Of a DNA stretch of 64,000 nucleotides, positions 48,433 to 58,949 are shown in pieces. Origin of the DNA: Propionivibrio sp. (GTDB lineage: Bacteria; Pseudomonadota; Gammaproteobacteria; Burkholderiales; Rhodocyclaceae); NCBI GenBank assembly GCA_016705685.1, contig JADJLB010000012.1:62001-126000 (forward strand). Reading direction: 5' to 3'. Made by a program: the position numbers and the translations under genes. The notes under the pieces are model-generated. The model ran no database searches. It saw nothing but the letters and a program-made list of their open reading frames with translations, and was not told the DNA's origin. How positions within the stretch are numbered: the stretch's first letter is position 1; every line of letters begins with the position of its first letter.

Positions 48433-48834
48433 GTCCTACCATGCACCGGGCACCCCTTCATTGCTTAACGGACCAAAAAATAAAAACAGCCCGGAGGTCC
48501 GAGCTGCAGCGGTTCGGTGCCAGTCGATTGCTACTCAGCAACCATTACACGAGTCTTCATTAGATCCTGAATGACCCTCTCACGGAAACTGGGGCTTTGT
48601 GATTGGCGAGACGTGAATGCGACAACGCTGGCCGAACGTTGCTGTACAGGAGTATTAGCTGGGCACATGGCCTGAGGTACTCATACCACCCTCTGAACTC
48701 GTTATTGTTTATTGATAACGCTACCGCCCAGCACATCTGCCAGCCTATACATACTTGACATAAATGGCACTTCGGCGGGGGAAATTTACTTTAAGCGCCA
48801 TGATGCCTGAATCGATACTCTTTCGCAGATCGTT
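48433..48834. other. intergenic, no gene recognised
   Basis: About 400 bp between the inverted-repeat pair and the Fic stop. It holds a short inverted repeat, CGTTAT ... ATAACG, near 48700-48721. I see no open frame with a ribosome binding site and no RNA gene. Confidence 0.4.
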
Positions 48835-49884
48835 TTAGCGCAGGACGTACCAAACCCCTCGGCCACTGCCATGCTGGTTCAGCGTGCTGCGTTCGACCAG
48901 GGTACGAAAATGCTGCTTGAGCGTATTCCGGCTAGCGCCGGTCAGCTTGATGGCATCGCCAATGGTGGTGCGGCCATGCTCGCGGGCAAACTCGACGATC
49001 TGTAACTGCAGTTCGGGCATGGTTGCCAACACAATCTTCTCGCGCTCGACCTTCTTCTCCAGACGCCGCATCTGCTCGGCCAAGGAACGTAGAAAGAACA
49101 CTAGCCACGGCTGCCAGTTCGGTGACTCCGTGCGGATCGTGCCTTGCGTCTGACGCAACGCCAAGTAGTAGGCTTCCTTGCTGTGCTCGATCACGCTTTC
49201 CAACGAACTGTACGGCACATAGGCGTACCCGGCCTGCAGCAGCAGCAGCGTGGTCAGAACCCGGGAGAGCCGCCCGTTGCCGTCTTGGAACGGATGGATC
49301 TCCAGGAAAACGACAACGCACAGGGCAATGATCAGCAGTGGATGCAGTCGCGCAGTCTCCCGCTCCTGGTTAACCCAGGCCACCAACTCAGTCATCAGGC
49401 GAGGCGTATCGAAGGGTGACGCGGTCTGGAAAACAATACCGATCTGCGCGCCGGTTTCGTCGAAAGCGGCAACGCTGTTCGAGTTGGTTTTGTAGTTGCC
49501 GCGATGCCAAGTGTCCTTCTCGCTATGGCGCAGCAGGATCTGATGCAACTGTTTGATGTGGTTCTCGGTGAACGGGATGTCCTGCCACGACGAGAACACC
49601 AAGTCCATCAACTCGGCATAGCCAGCCACTTCCTGCTCGTCGCGGGTGGCGAAGGATTTGATCTCCAGATTCGACAGTAGCTGTTCCACCTCCCGGTCGG
49701 ACAGCTTGCTGCCCTCAATTCGGGTGGAAGAGCCAATGCTCTCGATGGTGGCCACACGGCGCAGGGCCGACAGGCGGTCGGGCGCGAGTGTGCCCAAAGC
49801 CCGCCAAGCGCCCTTGAACTCGTCGATCTTGGCAATGAGGCTCAAGATCTCCGGGGTGATCTGGATGGTGTCAGTTTTAAGCAC
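48835..49884 (-). CDS. Fic-family AMPylase-like protein with C-terminal winged helix
   Basis: 349 residues. The Fic core motif is complete (HPFQDGNGRLSR, about 195-206), so nucleotide transfer to a target protein is plausible. An N-terminal inhibitory helix of class II type, S-x-x-x-E-G in SSTRIEGS (about 52-59), should restrain activity. Residues about 290-348 form a winged-helix domain (TTIGDAIKLTGASRNTLKQH), suggesting DNA binding or autoregulation. It starts with GTG at 49884; no good ribosome binding site is visible, and repeated ACACCC boxes begin 12 bp upstream. Stand-alone here, with no antitoxin gene beside it. It lies in the accessory patch near tRNA-Phe. Confidence 0.88.
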   Translation of the reverse strand: MLKTDTIQITPEILSLIAKIDEFKGAWRALGTLAPDRLSALRRVATIESIGSSTRIEGSKLSDREVEQLLSNLEIKSFATRDEQEVAGYAELMDLVFSSWQDIPFTENHIKQLHQILLRHSEKDTWHRGNYKTNSNSVAAFDETGAQIGIVFQTASPFDTPRLMTELVAWVNQERETARLHPLLIIALCVVVFLEIHPFQDGNGRLSRVLTTLLLLQAGYAYVPYSSLESVIEHSKEAYYLALRQTQGTIRTESPNWQPWLVFFLRSLAEQMRRLEKKVEREKIVLATMPELQLQIVEFAREHGRTTIGDAIKLTGASRNTLKQHFRTLVERSTLNQHGSGRGVWYVLR

Positions 49885-49895
49885 GAGCCAATACT

Positions 49896-49949
49896 ACACC
49901 CATTTACACCCAATAAAGCAGAAAACCATTCTCACACCCGATTACACCC
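49896..49949. promoter_or_regulatory. four ACACCC boxes upstream of fic, candidate operator
   Basis: ACACCC occurs at 49896-49901, 49906-49911, 49934-49939 and 49944-49949, as two pairs. Units within a pair are 10 bp apart, and the pairs are 38 bp apart centre to centre (nearly whole helical turns). The surrounding 16 bp are repeated with two mismatches. The array sits over the fic initiation region, as expected for autoregulation by its winged-helix domain. Confidence 0.55.
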
Positions 49950-50113
49950 ATTTCATCGACTTATACCGTAGTGTTGCGAAACATCGGGTGATTGACTTCT
50001 GACCCGATGGGTCGGAACGGGCGTGCAGGAGCACGCCCACCCGGTAATACCCTTCCCGGCCGAAGGCGGCCCGGTCACGCACGTTCCATTTCAATCTTTG
50101 AATGGAGTGCATC

Positions 50114-50314
50114 ATGACCAAGCAATGCAAAGCCTGTGGCAAAGCGTTTCAGTCTCATCCCAAGGTTCCCACCCAAACCTACTGTTCGTCCCCAAAATGC
50201 CAACGCGAGCGTCGCCGGCGGTGGCTGGAAGAAAAACGGCAGGTTGACGCTGACTATCAAGGCAACGAACCGCAAAAGATCGAACAGTGGCGAAACGACC
50301 ATCCGGACAGGTAG
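50114..50314 (+). CDS. small zinc-ribbon protein, probably truncated
   Basis: 66 residues from the ATG at 50114 (GGAG six bases upstream). A Cys4 zinc ribbon opens the protein: CKACGKAF, then YCSSPKCQRER, followed by a basic helix and a tail ADYQGNEPQKIEQWRNDHP. Similar small proteins that I recall continue well past this point, so the TAG here may reflect truncation. Function unknown; related sequences often sit near mobile elements. The 290 bp that follow (to 50603) hold no gene. Confidence 0.6.
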   Translation: MTKQCKACGKAFQSHPKVPTQTYCSSPKCQRERRRRWLEEKRQVDADYQGNEPQKIEQWRNDHPDR

Positions 50315-50603
50315 TCTGTCCCTGCGTTTTCTATTGTCTCAGACAGATCGGGAAGATACGCTTTCCGAAGTGACTCAAGATCATCGCGAACTCTTGCACG
50401 GAGCGTCAGACAGTTTGAGTTGGCCTTATGGACGATGCTGAAAAAACCAATGGGTGAAAATAGCCACATAGATACCTCCTCAAATAAACCGTGTTGTTCA
50501 AACGATATGTAATCTCCAAATTCAACGACAGGTAAATGGCCTTTCAAGCGTGGCTATAACCCTGTCGGACAGATACAAGTAAACTGGTTGAAATGGTTTC
50601 CGG

Positions 50604-51182
50604 TTAGCCGGTGATTCGCTTAAATGTCAGGATGGCTGCCACGTCGTTTCTATCTGCGAGTGTCGCCTTTGCCTCGAAGTCTGCTGGATTCTTTGAGAAT
50701 GACAGCAACTCAAACATTCCTTGGTATTTCCACTGGTTCGTACCCATTTTCAGAAATACAGGTATAGACCCGCCTTGGGCGGCCAATATCTCTGCCTTGC
50801 CAATAATTTTTGGACCGTTGCCCACCAGCACAACTTCCGGGGCTTCCGGGTTCATGGTTGTAGTGAAGCAACCGCATAGGATGGTTTGCTTGTTTTGTGG
50901 GAGATAGGACCCACCTTTGGCATCGCCACCAAAAGTCTTGCAAATATAGTCATGGGTATAAATCTGGCCAACTTGTAAGTTTGCTTTTGCGTCCATGTTG
51001 CCCTCCCTTAAGTGATTGTTCTTTCTCAACCACAGTTCGATCTCCTGTTTGTTCCATATTTGGCCGCAAGCCAAATCAGCGACAGGCTCTGGAAATGAAG
51101 GGTCTCTGGAAACCCAGTTGCTTATCGCGGCCCGACTTGTTGATGCGAGGGCGGCAATTTCGCTAATTCCAACGAGTTCCAT
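50604..51182 (-). CDS. HTH protein with C-terminal domain of unknown function
   Basis: 192 residues in two parts. Residues about 3-55 are a MerR/AlpA-like helix-turn-helix (GISEIAALASTSRAAISNWV, then IWNKQEIELWLRKN). Residues about 70-188 are a compact domain, VGQIYTHDYICKTFGGDAKG and NPEAPEVVLVGNGPKIIGKA and PVFLKMGTNQWKYQGMFEL, whose layout reminds me of the SRA/YDG-like modules of modification-dependent restriction proteins; that is a resemblance, not an identification. The ATG at 51182 has AAGGGG six bases upstream, and an excellent promoter lies just above. Base composition is lower in GC than the neighbours, consistent with transfer. I do not assign a function. Confidence 0.7.
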   Translation of the reverse strand: MELVGISEIAALASTSRAAISNWVSRDPSFPEPVADLACGQIWNKQEIELWLRKNNHLREGNMDAKANLQVGQIYTHDYICKTFGGDAKGGSYLPQNKQTILCGCFTTTMNPEAPEVVLVGNGPKIIGKAEILAAQGGSIPVFLKMGTNQWKYQGMFELLSFSKNPADFEAKATLADRNDVAAILTFKRITG

Positions 51183-51217
51183 GGTGACCCCTTGTGGTTA
51201 ATGTGTGTACGTAGATC

Positions 51218-51248
51218 ACTCTAAACGTTAGTGTGAATGTTGTCAACA
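51218..51248 (-). promoter_or_regulatory. promoter and palindrome of the HTH gene
   Basis: On the minus strand TTGACA (51246-51241) and TAGAGT (51223-51218) are 17 bp apart. An 11-bp palindrome, TGTTG-A-CAACA (51248-51238), covers the -35, as a repressor site would. The expected start site is about 30 bp before the ATG. Autoregulation by the HTH protein is the simplest reading. Confidence 0.6.
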
Positions 51249-51664
51249 CATATTTATGGCATTGTGAGCGAGAGAGTTCTTTAGCGAGCGGGGTCGGGTT
51301 CAGCTTTGCCTATATTGGGCATGCGGACTTGTCTGGTACTTCAATGAAAGCCTTGCCGATCTATTTGCAACTTGCGCTGACCTGACAAGACGAACCAAAT
51401 AGACTGCTGATTTGGTGGCTGTCGTTGCGAGCATCGCTGCTGATATTTCTTGATGTATCCGTAGCGCGTCTTTCTACCATTTCTCCTCTCTTTCGTGTTT
51501 GACGAACAACGCAGCCTGCGCTTGCCACGGCGAAAGAGTTGGTGGAGATTTTGAGAGAACAGAGGGCAAAAGAGAGTCGAACCGGCTGCCCTTCGGCTTA
51601 GGGCTGACGCACCCCTGGCACACGCAGAATGAGCGGGAACCCCGCGTGTGATGCGGGAAGCACA
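51249..51664. other. AT-richer intergenic region beside tRNA-Phe
   Basis: About 415 bp between the HTH gene promoter and the tRNA terminator. Several short open frames exist on both strands but none has a ribosome binding site or family features. I looked for a duplicate of the tRNA 3' end that could be an attachment site and saw none. Confidence 0.4.
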
Positions 51665-51696
51665 AATGAAAACGCCCAACTGAGAACAGTTGGGCG
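51665..51696 (-). terminator. rho-independent terminator of tRNA-Phe
   Basis: On the minus strand a perfect 10-bp stem, CGCCCAACTG with CAGTTGGGCG and a 4-base loop, is followed by TTTTCATTT. It lies 9 bp past the CCA end of the tRNA. Confidence 0.85.
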
Positions 51697-51704
51697 TCTA
51701 ATAC

Positions 51705-51780
<76 letters not shown>

Positions 51781-51792
51781 AAAGAAGGCGGC

Positions 51793-51821
51793 ATTATAGC
51801 GGCCCACCCCTGCTACGTCAA
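51793..51821 (-). promoter_or_regulatory. tRNA-Phe promoter
   Basis: TTGACG and a perfect TATAAT lie 17 bp apart on the minus strand, about 12 bp before the tRNA 5' end. A GC-rich stretch after the -10 (GCCGCC) resembles a stringent-control discriminator. Confidence 0.85.
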
Positions 51822-51865
51822 AAAACAAACGGGCGTTTGCGTGCAAGAGGGAGGTTAAATATTCT

Positions 51866-53359
51866 TCAGGCGAACCCACTCTGGTAGCGCTCGGAGTCCG
51901 GCCGACTGGCGGTATTCAAGCGATGCGCAGTGAACACCAGTCGGGCAATCGAACCCGCAACCCGGCCTCCTTGATCATCGGGCGAGCGCGGGCGCAGACT
52001 GGCTGCCGCGCGGTGTAACTCGGCAATTTCACGTACGATGGCAAGCCCTAATCCGCTGCCCTCCACGCCGGTGCCATCAACACGATAAAACCGGTCAAAC
52101 ACTTTATGCGCGTCTTCATCGGCGATGCCGATACCGCTGTCTTCAATTTCCAGCAAGACAAAATCACCCTGGGCAACCACCCGGGCAGTCACCCTGCCGC
52201 CATCGGGCGTATAGCGCAAGGCATTGTCGAGGAGGTTGTTGATCATCTCGCGCAGCAGCAGGTCGTTCCCCAGAATATGTACGGGCCCCGCCGGTTCGTA
52301 ACCGAGATCGATATGCCGGTCAAGCGCCCGGATGACCCAGGTTTCAACAATATCGTGCAGTAATTGATCAAGATCAACAGGCACGAGTGCCTGTTCGGAG
52401 AGTTCGCTTGCTTCGGCGCGGGCCAGCGCGAGCAGTTGATCGACCAGGTGCGATGCGCGGTCGACACTGCTTGAAATATTCTGCAGGGCATAACGAAGAT
52501 GGCCTGGGTCATTTTCTCGCATGGCCAATTGGGCCTGCATTTTCAGCCCGGTCAGCGGTGTACGCAGTTGGTGCGCGGCATCGGAAATGAAGCGACGCTG
52601 AGCATCCATATTGTGTTGCATGCGCACCAACATGGAATTGAACGCCTCGGTCAAAGGCTGCAGTTCCTCGGGAACACGGCTGGCTGCTATCGGAGAAAGA
52701 TCGGCCTCGCGACGTGATTCAATTCGCTCACGTAGACGGGTCAAGGGTCGCAGCCCTTGCGACAACCCAAACCAGACGAGAACCACGGCGAGCGGGATAA
52801 TGACAAATTGTGGAAGAATCACACTGGCGATGATCTTGTTTGAAAGTTGCGAGCGTTTTTCAAGGGTCTCACCTACTTCAACAAGAACCCAGCGTTCACG
52901 TGGCGAGTCAGGCTCTGCCAGGTACATATAGGCCACCCTGAGGTCCTGGCCGCTGGTGTCGTCATCGCGAAAGTAAACCTCTCCCGGCTCAACCTTTTCC
53001 GGCACATCGACAGTTTTCAGTCGCGGCAACTCGGAATCCCCCGCAATCAATTTACCCCCGTCGCCAAGCACATGAAAATACACGCTGTCGATTTCATCGG
53101 CGCGCAAAAAGGCTCGCGAAGATTCGGGAAAGGTTATCTGTGGACGACCTTGGACAAACTTGACCTTGCGCGATATTTCGGTCACCTGATCGCGCAGGAC
53201 CTGGTCGTAAGGGAAATTGGCGACGCTGGTTGAAAAGAAATGCGTGACAGCGATACTGACCGGCCACACAAACAGGAGTGGCGCCAACATCCAGTCCAGA
53301 ATTTCCCCAAACAGCGAACGCTGGGTATCAGGGTTTGGGCTCTTGCGCAGACTTTTCAA
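51866..53359 (-). CDS. sensor histidine kinase, TctE/QseC-like
   Basis: About 497 residues. Membrane helices at about 25-45 (WMLAPLLFVWPVSIAV) and 195-220 (VILPQFVIIPLAVVLVWFGL) enclose a periplasmic sensor domain. HAMP follows (PLTRLRERIE), then HisKA with the phospho-histidine in SDAAHQLRTPLTGLKMQ (about 275) and HATPase with NLLDNALRYTP, IEDSGIGI and GSGLGLAIV. The start is uncertain: the frame is open to a TTG at 53389, and I choose the TTG at 53359; either way it overlaps the regulator gene. Partners the OmpR-type regulator just upstream. TctE relatives sense tricarboxylates, but the ligand cannot be read here. Confidence 0.85.
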   Translation of the reverse strand: MKSLRKSPNPDTQRSLFGEILDWMLAPLLFVWPVSIAVTHFFSTSVANFPYDQVLRDQVTEISRKVKFVQGRPQITFPESSRAFLRADEIDSVYFHVLGDGGKLIAGDSELPRLKTVDVPEKVEPGEVYFRDDDTSGQDLRVAYMYLAEPDSPRERWVLVEVGETLEKRSQLSNKIIASVILPQFVIIPLAVVLVWFGLSQGLRPLTRLRERIESRREADLSPIAASRVPEELQPLTEAFNSMLVRMQHNMDAQRRFISDAAHQLRTPLTGLKMQAQLAMRENDPGHLRYALQNISSSVDRASHLVDQLLALARAEASELSEQALVPVDLDQLLHDIVETWVIRALDRHIDLGYEPAGPVHILGNDLLLREMINNLLDNALRYTPDGGRVTARVVAQGDFVLLEIEDSGIGIADEDAHKVFDRFYRVDGTGVEGSGLGLAIVREIAELHRAAASLRPRSPDDQGGRVAGSIARLVFTAHRLNTASRPDSERYQSGFA

Positions 53360-54008
53360 AGCAGTACCCAAGACCACGCACGTTGGCAATCTTTACATCG
53401 CTGGATTCGAGTTTCTTGCGCAAACGATGCACATAAACCTCGATCGCATTGTGGCTCACTTCCTCACCCCAGCTGCACATGTGCTCCACCAGTTGATCCT
53501 TGCTCACCAACCGTCCCGCGCGGGACATAAGCACCTCAAGCAAACCCAGCTCACGCGCCGACAAGTCGAGCATCACGCCGTTCAACAGCGCGCAACGATC
53601 CTTTTGATCGAAGGACAATGCGCCACACTGGATGACCGGCGCTGTTCCCGTTGAGCGGCGCGTTAGCGCCCTCACGCGTGCTTCCAGTTCGGGGAGTTCG
53701 AACGGCTTGGCCATGTAGTCATCCGCACCCAGGTCGAGCCCTTTGACCCGATCGCTGGTCCCGTCAAGTGCCGTAAGAATCAGTACCGGCACATTCGACT
53801 TTCGCGCGCGCAAACGACGCAGAACATCAAGACCGGACAGCTTGGGCAGGCCGATATCGAGAATGACCAGATCGTACGTCCCGGCAGTCAGCGCATTGTC
53901 CGCATCGACACCGTTGGCCACCCAATCGACCGCATAGCCTGTCTGGCGCAACGAACGACCCAGCCCATCCGCAATGATCCGATCATCTTCGGCAATCAGA
54001 ATTCGCAT
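53328..54008 (-). CDS. OmpR-family response regulator, TctD-like
   Basis: 226 residues. Receiver domain: AEDDRII (acid pocket), VILDIGLPKLSG (phospho-aspartate, about residue 51), ADDYMAKPFELPELEAR (lysine). A winged-helix output domain follows (about 125-220: ARELGLLEVLMSRAGRLV, IEVYVHRLRKKLE, RGLGYCF). It comes before the kinase gene and overlaps it, so both are made from one message. No target promoter is evident in the window. The 275 bp upstream, to the groEL terminator, hold nothing I recognise. Confidence 0.92.
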   Translation of the reverse strand: MRILIAEDDRIIADGLGRSLRQTGYAVDWVANGVDADNALTAGTYDLVILDIGLPKLSGLDVLRRLRARKSNVPVLILTALDGTSDRVKGLDLGADDYMAKPFELPELEARVRALTRRSTGTAPVIQCGALSFDQKDRCALLNGVMLDLSARELGLLEVLMSRAGRLVSKDQLVEHMCSWGEEVSHNAIEVYVHRLRKKLESSDVKIANVRGLGYCFEKSAQEPKP

Positions 54009-54280
54009 GTTCTCTTTTTCTGTGGTCGACTTGCGTAAGTTTTTTGTAAGCCGCTGCTTATACGATGCACACGCTGTTCTCCTTTATGGTCTTGGGAGTT
54101 TAGGTTTCGACCAAAACTCGGGGAGTGCCTGTAACTGCACCGGGCGCTCCCCGCCATTTTTCCTTCAGTCGCTCTCCCAGGCCGACACGGCACCCGATGG
54201 GTGCTCCGTGAAATTCCACGCAGCCTTATTGTGCCACTAAATTTGGCGCACAATAGCCGTTCAAAATCACCCCGCACAAA

Positions 54281-54317
54281 AGAAAACCCCCTGCATGGAA
54301 TACCACACAGGGGGTTT
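54281..54317 (-). terminator. rho-independent terminator after groEL
   Basis: On the minus strand AACCCCCTG and CAGGGGGTT form a 9-bp stem with a 14-base loop, followed by TTTTCTTTTG, about 40 bp past the groEL stop. Confidence 0.85.
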
Positions 54318-54358
54318 GACTTGCGGAAATGCTCAGACTGGCTTGGTCTTCCGGGTAA

Positions 54359-56071
<1,713 letters not shown>

Positions 56072-56077
56072 TTACGC

Positions 56078-56368
56078 TCAGGCTTCGACGACGCCCATGA
56101 TGTCTTCTTCGCGCATGACCAGCAGTTCCTCGCCATCGATCTTGACCGTCTGGCCAGAGTATTTGCCGAACAGGATGCGGTCGCCGACCTTGACATCGGG
56201 AACCAGGCGCTGGCCTTTGTCGTCACGCTTGCCTGGGCCAACGGACAAAACTTCACCTTGATCCGGCTTTTCAGCGGCGGCATCGGGAATGACGATACCG
56301 GAGGCGGTTTTGCGCTCCTCTTCGAGGCGTTTGACGATCACGCGATCATGCAACGGACGGATTTTCAT
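56078..56368 (-). CDS. groES: co-chaperonin GroES
   Basis: 96 residues from the ATG at 56368 (AGGAG seven bases upstream); an open frame extends to 56413 without similarity. The N-terminus [20 protein letters not shown], the mobile loop [13 protein letters not shown] and [20 protein letters not shown] are typical. Caps the GroEL cavity. It lies immediately below a CIRCE element and dual promoter. Confidence 0.98.
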   Translation of the reverse strand: MKIRPLHDRVIVKRLEEERKTASGIVIPDAAAEKPDQGEVLSVGPGKRDDKGQRLVPDVKVGDRILFGKYSGQTVKIDGEELLVMREEDIMGVVEA

Positions 56369-56452
56369 GCAGTTTCTCCTAGGGTTTATTACGAATAACG
56401 ACACACTGACCAATATCGTTCCAGCCGGGCCGCTCGCCCGCCGACAAAGATA

Positions 56453-56479
56453 TTAGCACTCACTTCTTACGAGTGCTAA
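56453..56479. promoter_or_regulatory. CIRCE operator (HrcA binding site)
   Basis: TTAGCACTC at 56453-56461 and GAGTGCTAA at 56471-56479 are exact CIRCE arms with the canonical 9-bp spacer. HrcA represses groESL here until heat shock. It lies about 85 bp before groES and overlaps the expected transcription start. Confidence 0.95.
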
Positions 56480-56508
56480 TAATAGGGGCGGGCAGCGGAA
56501 ATTTCAAG
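56479..56508 (-). promoter_or_regulatory. groESL promoter, overlapping sigma-70 and sigma-32 type
   Basis: On the minus strand TTGAAA and TATTAT are 17 bp apart, a good sigma-70 promoter. The same bases read CTTGAAA, 13 bp, CCCCTATTA, close to the RpoH consensus. The operator CIRCE lies at its downstream edge, so both positive heat-shock control and HrcA repression are possible. Confidence 0.7.
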
Positions 56509-56644
56509 CAGCGATTGTATGAATTACGACAATTCTTTGCGGGCACGGTCCGTTCATCGCCCTTCAGGTCATCTTTCTGACCTGCATCTTGTGGCTGAAC
56601 AGCTTTTGAACCAAGCCTCGCAGGCTGCCTACCGCCACAAAGAA

Positions 56645-56677
56645 AACGGCCCGGGAGCTTTCACTCTCGGGCCGTTC
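56645..56677 (-). terminator. rho-independent terminator after actP
   Basis: Minus strand: AACGGCCCG.AGAG pairs with CTCCCGGGCCGTT (about 12 bp with a small bulge), followed by TTTTCTTT. It lies 23 bp beyond the actP stop. Confidence 0.85.
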
Positions 56678-56699
56678 CAAGCCTTGAAACTACCTTTTC

Positions 56700-58388
56700 T
56701 TAGTGGCCGGAAGCGCTGCTGGAACCCAGACCGGTTTCCGAACGCACTCTCTGCGCCGGGTAAAGCGAGCGCTCGAGTTGAGCCTGTTTGCTGTTATCCA
56801 TCTTGGATACCAGATAGATGGTCAGGAACGCCGCGCTCATCGAGAACAATCCCGGTGAAGAGTACGGGAACCAGGCACTGCCCTTCGGATTACCCATCAC
56901 CGCTTCCCAAACCGAAGCCGAGGCGATGGTCAGACCTGCCGAGCTGATCAAGCCGACGATCCCGCCGGTGACCGCGCCCTTGGTCGTGCAATCCTTCCAC
57001 AGTACGGACATGAAGAGGACCGGGAAGTTCGCCGAACAGGCAATGGCGAAGGCCAGCATCACCATGTAGGCCACGTTTTGCTTTTCAAAAGCGATGCCCA
57101 GATAAACCGCGACGATGCCCAAGCAGATCGTGGTGATCTTCGAAACACGCAGCTCGTGTGCCGAATCGGCCTTCCCCTTCATGAACACCGTGGCATAGAG
57201 GTCGTGCGATACGGCCGAAGCACCGGACAACGTCAGGCCGGAAACCACCGCCAGAATCGTGGCGAAGGCCACGGCGGAGATGAATCCGAGAAAGACGTTG
57301 CCACCGACCGCGTTCGCCAGATGGACAGCGGCCATGTTGCCGCCGCCCTTCAGACCCTTGGCCAGTTCGCCACCGACGTAGTACGAGGCCGGGTCCTGCG
57401 TCAGCAGAACGATGGCACCAAAACCGATGATGAAGGTCAGAATATAGAAGTACCCGATCCAGGTCGTTGCCCAACCCACGGACTTGCGGGCCTCCTTGGC
57501 GCTCGGCACGGTAAAGAAACGCATCAGGATGTGCGGCAGACCGGCCGTGCCGAACATCAGGGTCATGCCGACCGAGATGGCCGAGATCGGATCCTTGATC
57601 AGCGCGCCCGGCCCCATGATGGCGTCGTGCTTGCTGTGGATTTCAACCGCCTTGGCGAAAAGCAGTTCGGGGTTGAAATGGAACTGCCAGAGCACCGCCA
57701 GGGCCATGAAGGTCGCACCGCAGAGCAGCATGATGGCCTTGATGATCTGCACCCAGGTCGTCGCCGTCATGCCGCCGAACAGGACGTAACACATCATCAG
57801 CACGCCGACGATCATCACCGCGTAGTGGTACTCGAGGCCGAACAGCACCTTGATCAACTGGCCGGCACCAACCATCTGGGCGATCATGTAGAACGCCACG
57901 ACGACCAGGGTGCCACACGCTGCGAACACGCGAGTCGGCGTTTGCGCAAAGCGGTAGGACGCCACGTCAGCAAAGGTGAACTTGCCAAGATTGCGCAAGC
58001 GTTCGGCCATCAGGAAGGTGATGACTGGCCAGCCGACCAGCCAGCCGATCGAGAAGATCAGGCCGTCGAAGCCGTTGGCAAACACCAAACCGGAAATACC
58101 AAGGAAGGACGCGGCGGACATGTAGTCGCCGGCGATCGCCAGACCGTTCTGGAAACCGGTGATGCCGCCCCCGGCCGTGTAGAAGTCAGCCGCCGTCTTG
58201 GTCTTGTTGGCGGCCCACTTGGTAATAAACAGGGTGATGGTCACGAAAACGGCAAACATGGCAATCGCCACCCAGTTGGTTTCCTGTTTGACCGTGGTGC
58301 CGAGATCGGCGCCTGCGGCCAGAGCGAGGCTGGTCGCCAGCAAGCCAAGCAGGACACATAGGCTGTTACGCACAAAGTTGTTCCTCAT
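56700..58388 (-). CDS. actP: cation/acetate symporter
   Basis: Takes up acetate and other short carboxylates with a cation. 562 residues, SSS family with a cleavable-looking N-terminus ([19 protein letters not shown]) and about 13 membrane helices. Typical ActP blocks are [20 protein letters not shown] (about 68-87), [12 protein letters not shown] and [20 protein letters not shown] (about 278-297). GGAGG lies inside the end of yjcH about nine bases upstream, and the genes overlap by 4 bp. Fits the acetate-feeding life inferred from the symporter-kinase at 2937-5696 and the EMC genes. Confidence 0.95.
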   Translation of the reverse strand: MRNNFVRNSLCVLLGLLATSLALAAGADLGTTVKQETNWVAIAMFAVFVTITLFITKWAANKTKTAADFYTAGGGITGFQNGLAIAGDYMSAASFLGISGLVFANGFDGLIFSIGWLVGWPVITFLMAERLRNLGKFTFADVASYRFAQTPTRVFAACGTLVVVAFYMIAQMVGAGQLIKVLFGLEYHYAVMIVGVLMMCYVLFGGMTATTWVQIIKAIMLLCGATFMALAVLWQFHFNPELLFAKAVEIHSKHDAIMGPGALIKDPISAISVGMTLMFGTAGLPHILMRFFTVPSAKEARKSVGWATTWIGYFYILTFIIGFGAIVLLTQDPASYYVGGELAKGLKGGGNMAAVHLANAVGGNVFLGFISAVAFATILAVVSGLTLSGASAVSHDLYATVFMKGKADSAHELRVSKITTICLGIVAVYLGIAFEKQNVAYMVMLAFAIACSANFPVLFMSVLWKDCTTKGAVTGGIVGLISSAGLTIASASVWEAVMGNPKGSAWFPYSSPGLFSMSAAFLTIYLVSKMDNSKQAQLERSLYPAQRVRSETGLGSSSASGH

Positions 58389-58699
58389 TTCTGATTCGCC
58401 TCCTTGATGATTTCAGCATTAAGCCGGTCGAATTCCGAGTTGGCGCGACGTACGTAGATATTGGTGATAAGGATGGTTAACACGATGACGCCCACGCCCA
58501 TCGGGATGCCGATCGAGGTCACCATGCCGGCGCCCATTTTCTGCGCCAGGAATTCCTTGTCATAAGCGATCAACAAGATGTAGCCGTAGTAAATCAGCAT
58601 GACAAGAATGGTCATCATGATGCTGTACGAACTACGGGTGCTTACAAATTTGTGATACTTGGGATTTGCCTCAATCCGTGCGGCTAAATCGTCAGCCAT
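58385..58699 (-). CDS. yjcH: DUF485 inner-membrane protein (YjcH-like)
   Basis: 104 residues, two membrane helices (about 27-50, [20 protein letters not shown], and 60-85, [19 protein letters not shown]). Almost always the upstream partner of actP, where it is thought to help the symporter. GGAG lies six bases before the ATG. In E. coli the order acs-yjcH-actP is kept; acs is not adjacent here. The 190 bp upstream hold no recognisable gene. Confidence 0.92.
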   Translation of the reverse strand: MADDLAARIEANPKYHKFVSTRSSYSIMMTILVMLIYYGYILLIAYDKEFLAQKMGAGMVTSIGIPMGVGVIVLTILITNIYVRRANSEFDRLNAEIIKEANQK

Positions 58700-58890
58700 C
58701 GTTATCTCCTCAAGAAGTAGTTTTTCAAGCCGTTGCCAGCAACTGCGAAGGCGACAATAGTCCGTAAAACTTACTATTCACTTACACCTTCATGAGTTTT
58801 AGCTGATTATTAGTCCTCGCTGCTGACTGAAACTTGTTCTTCCCCTTACTTCTTACCTCGTGCTTGTCAGGCGACAGGGCAGAAAGGCGC

Positions 58891-58923
58891 AAAAAAAAAG
58901 CTGTTGCCCTCTCGCGCAACAGC
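58891..58923 (-). terminator. rho-independent terminator after chemoreceptor gene
   Basis: Minus strand: GCTGTTGC and GCAACAGC form an 8-bp stem with a short loop, followed by nine T's. It lies 27 bp past the chemoreceptor stop. Confidence 0.9.
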
Positions 58924-58949
58924 CTTCAGCGGGAAAATGCAAGATCGCT

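Noticed and set aside
51249-51704. Attachment-site duplicate of the tRNA-Phe 3' end
   Set aside because: I searched by eye from 46 to 52 kb for a second copy of the T-arm/acceptor segment and found none.
57078-58361. Long open frame (427 codons) on the plus strand opposite actP
   Set aside because: Rich in Arg, His, Gly and Asp with no domain; mirrors the codon bias of actP, whose own product is a clear symporter.
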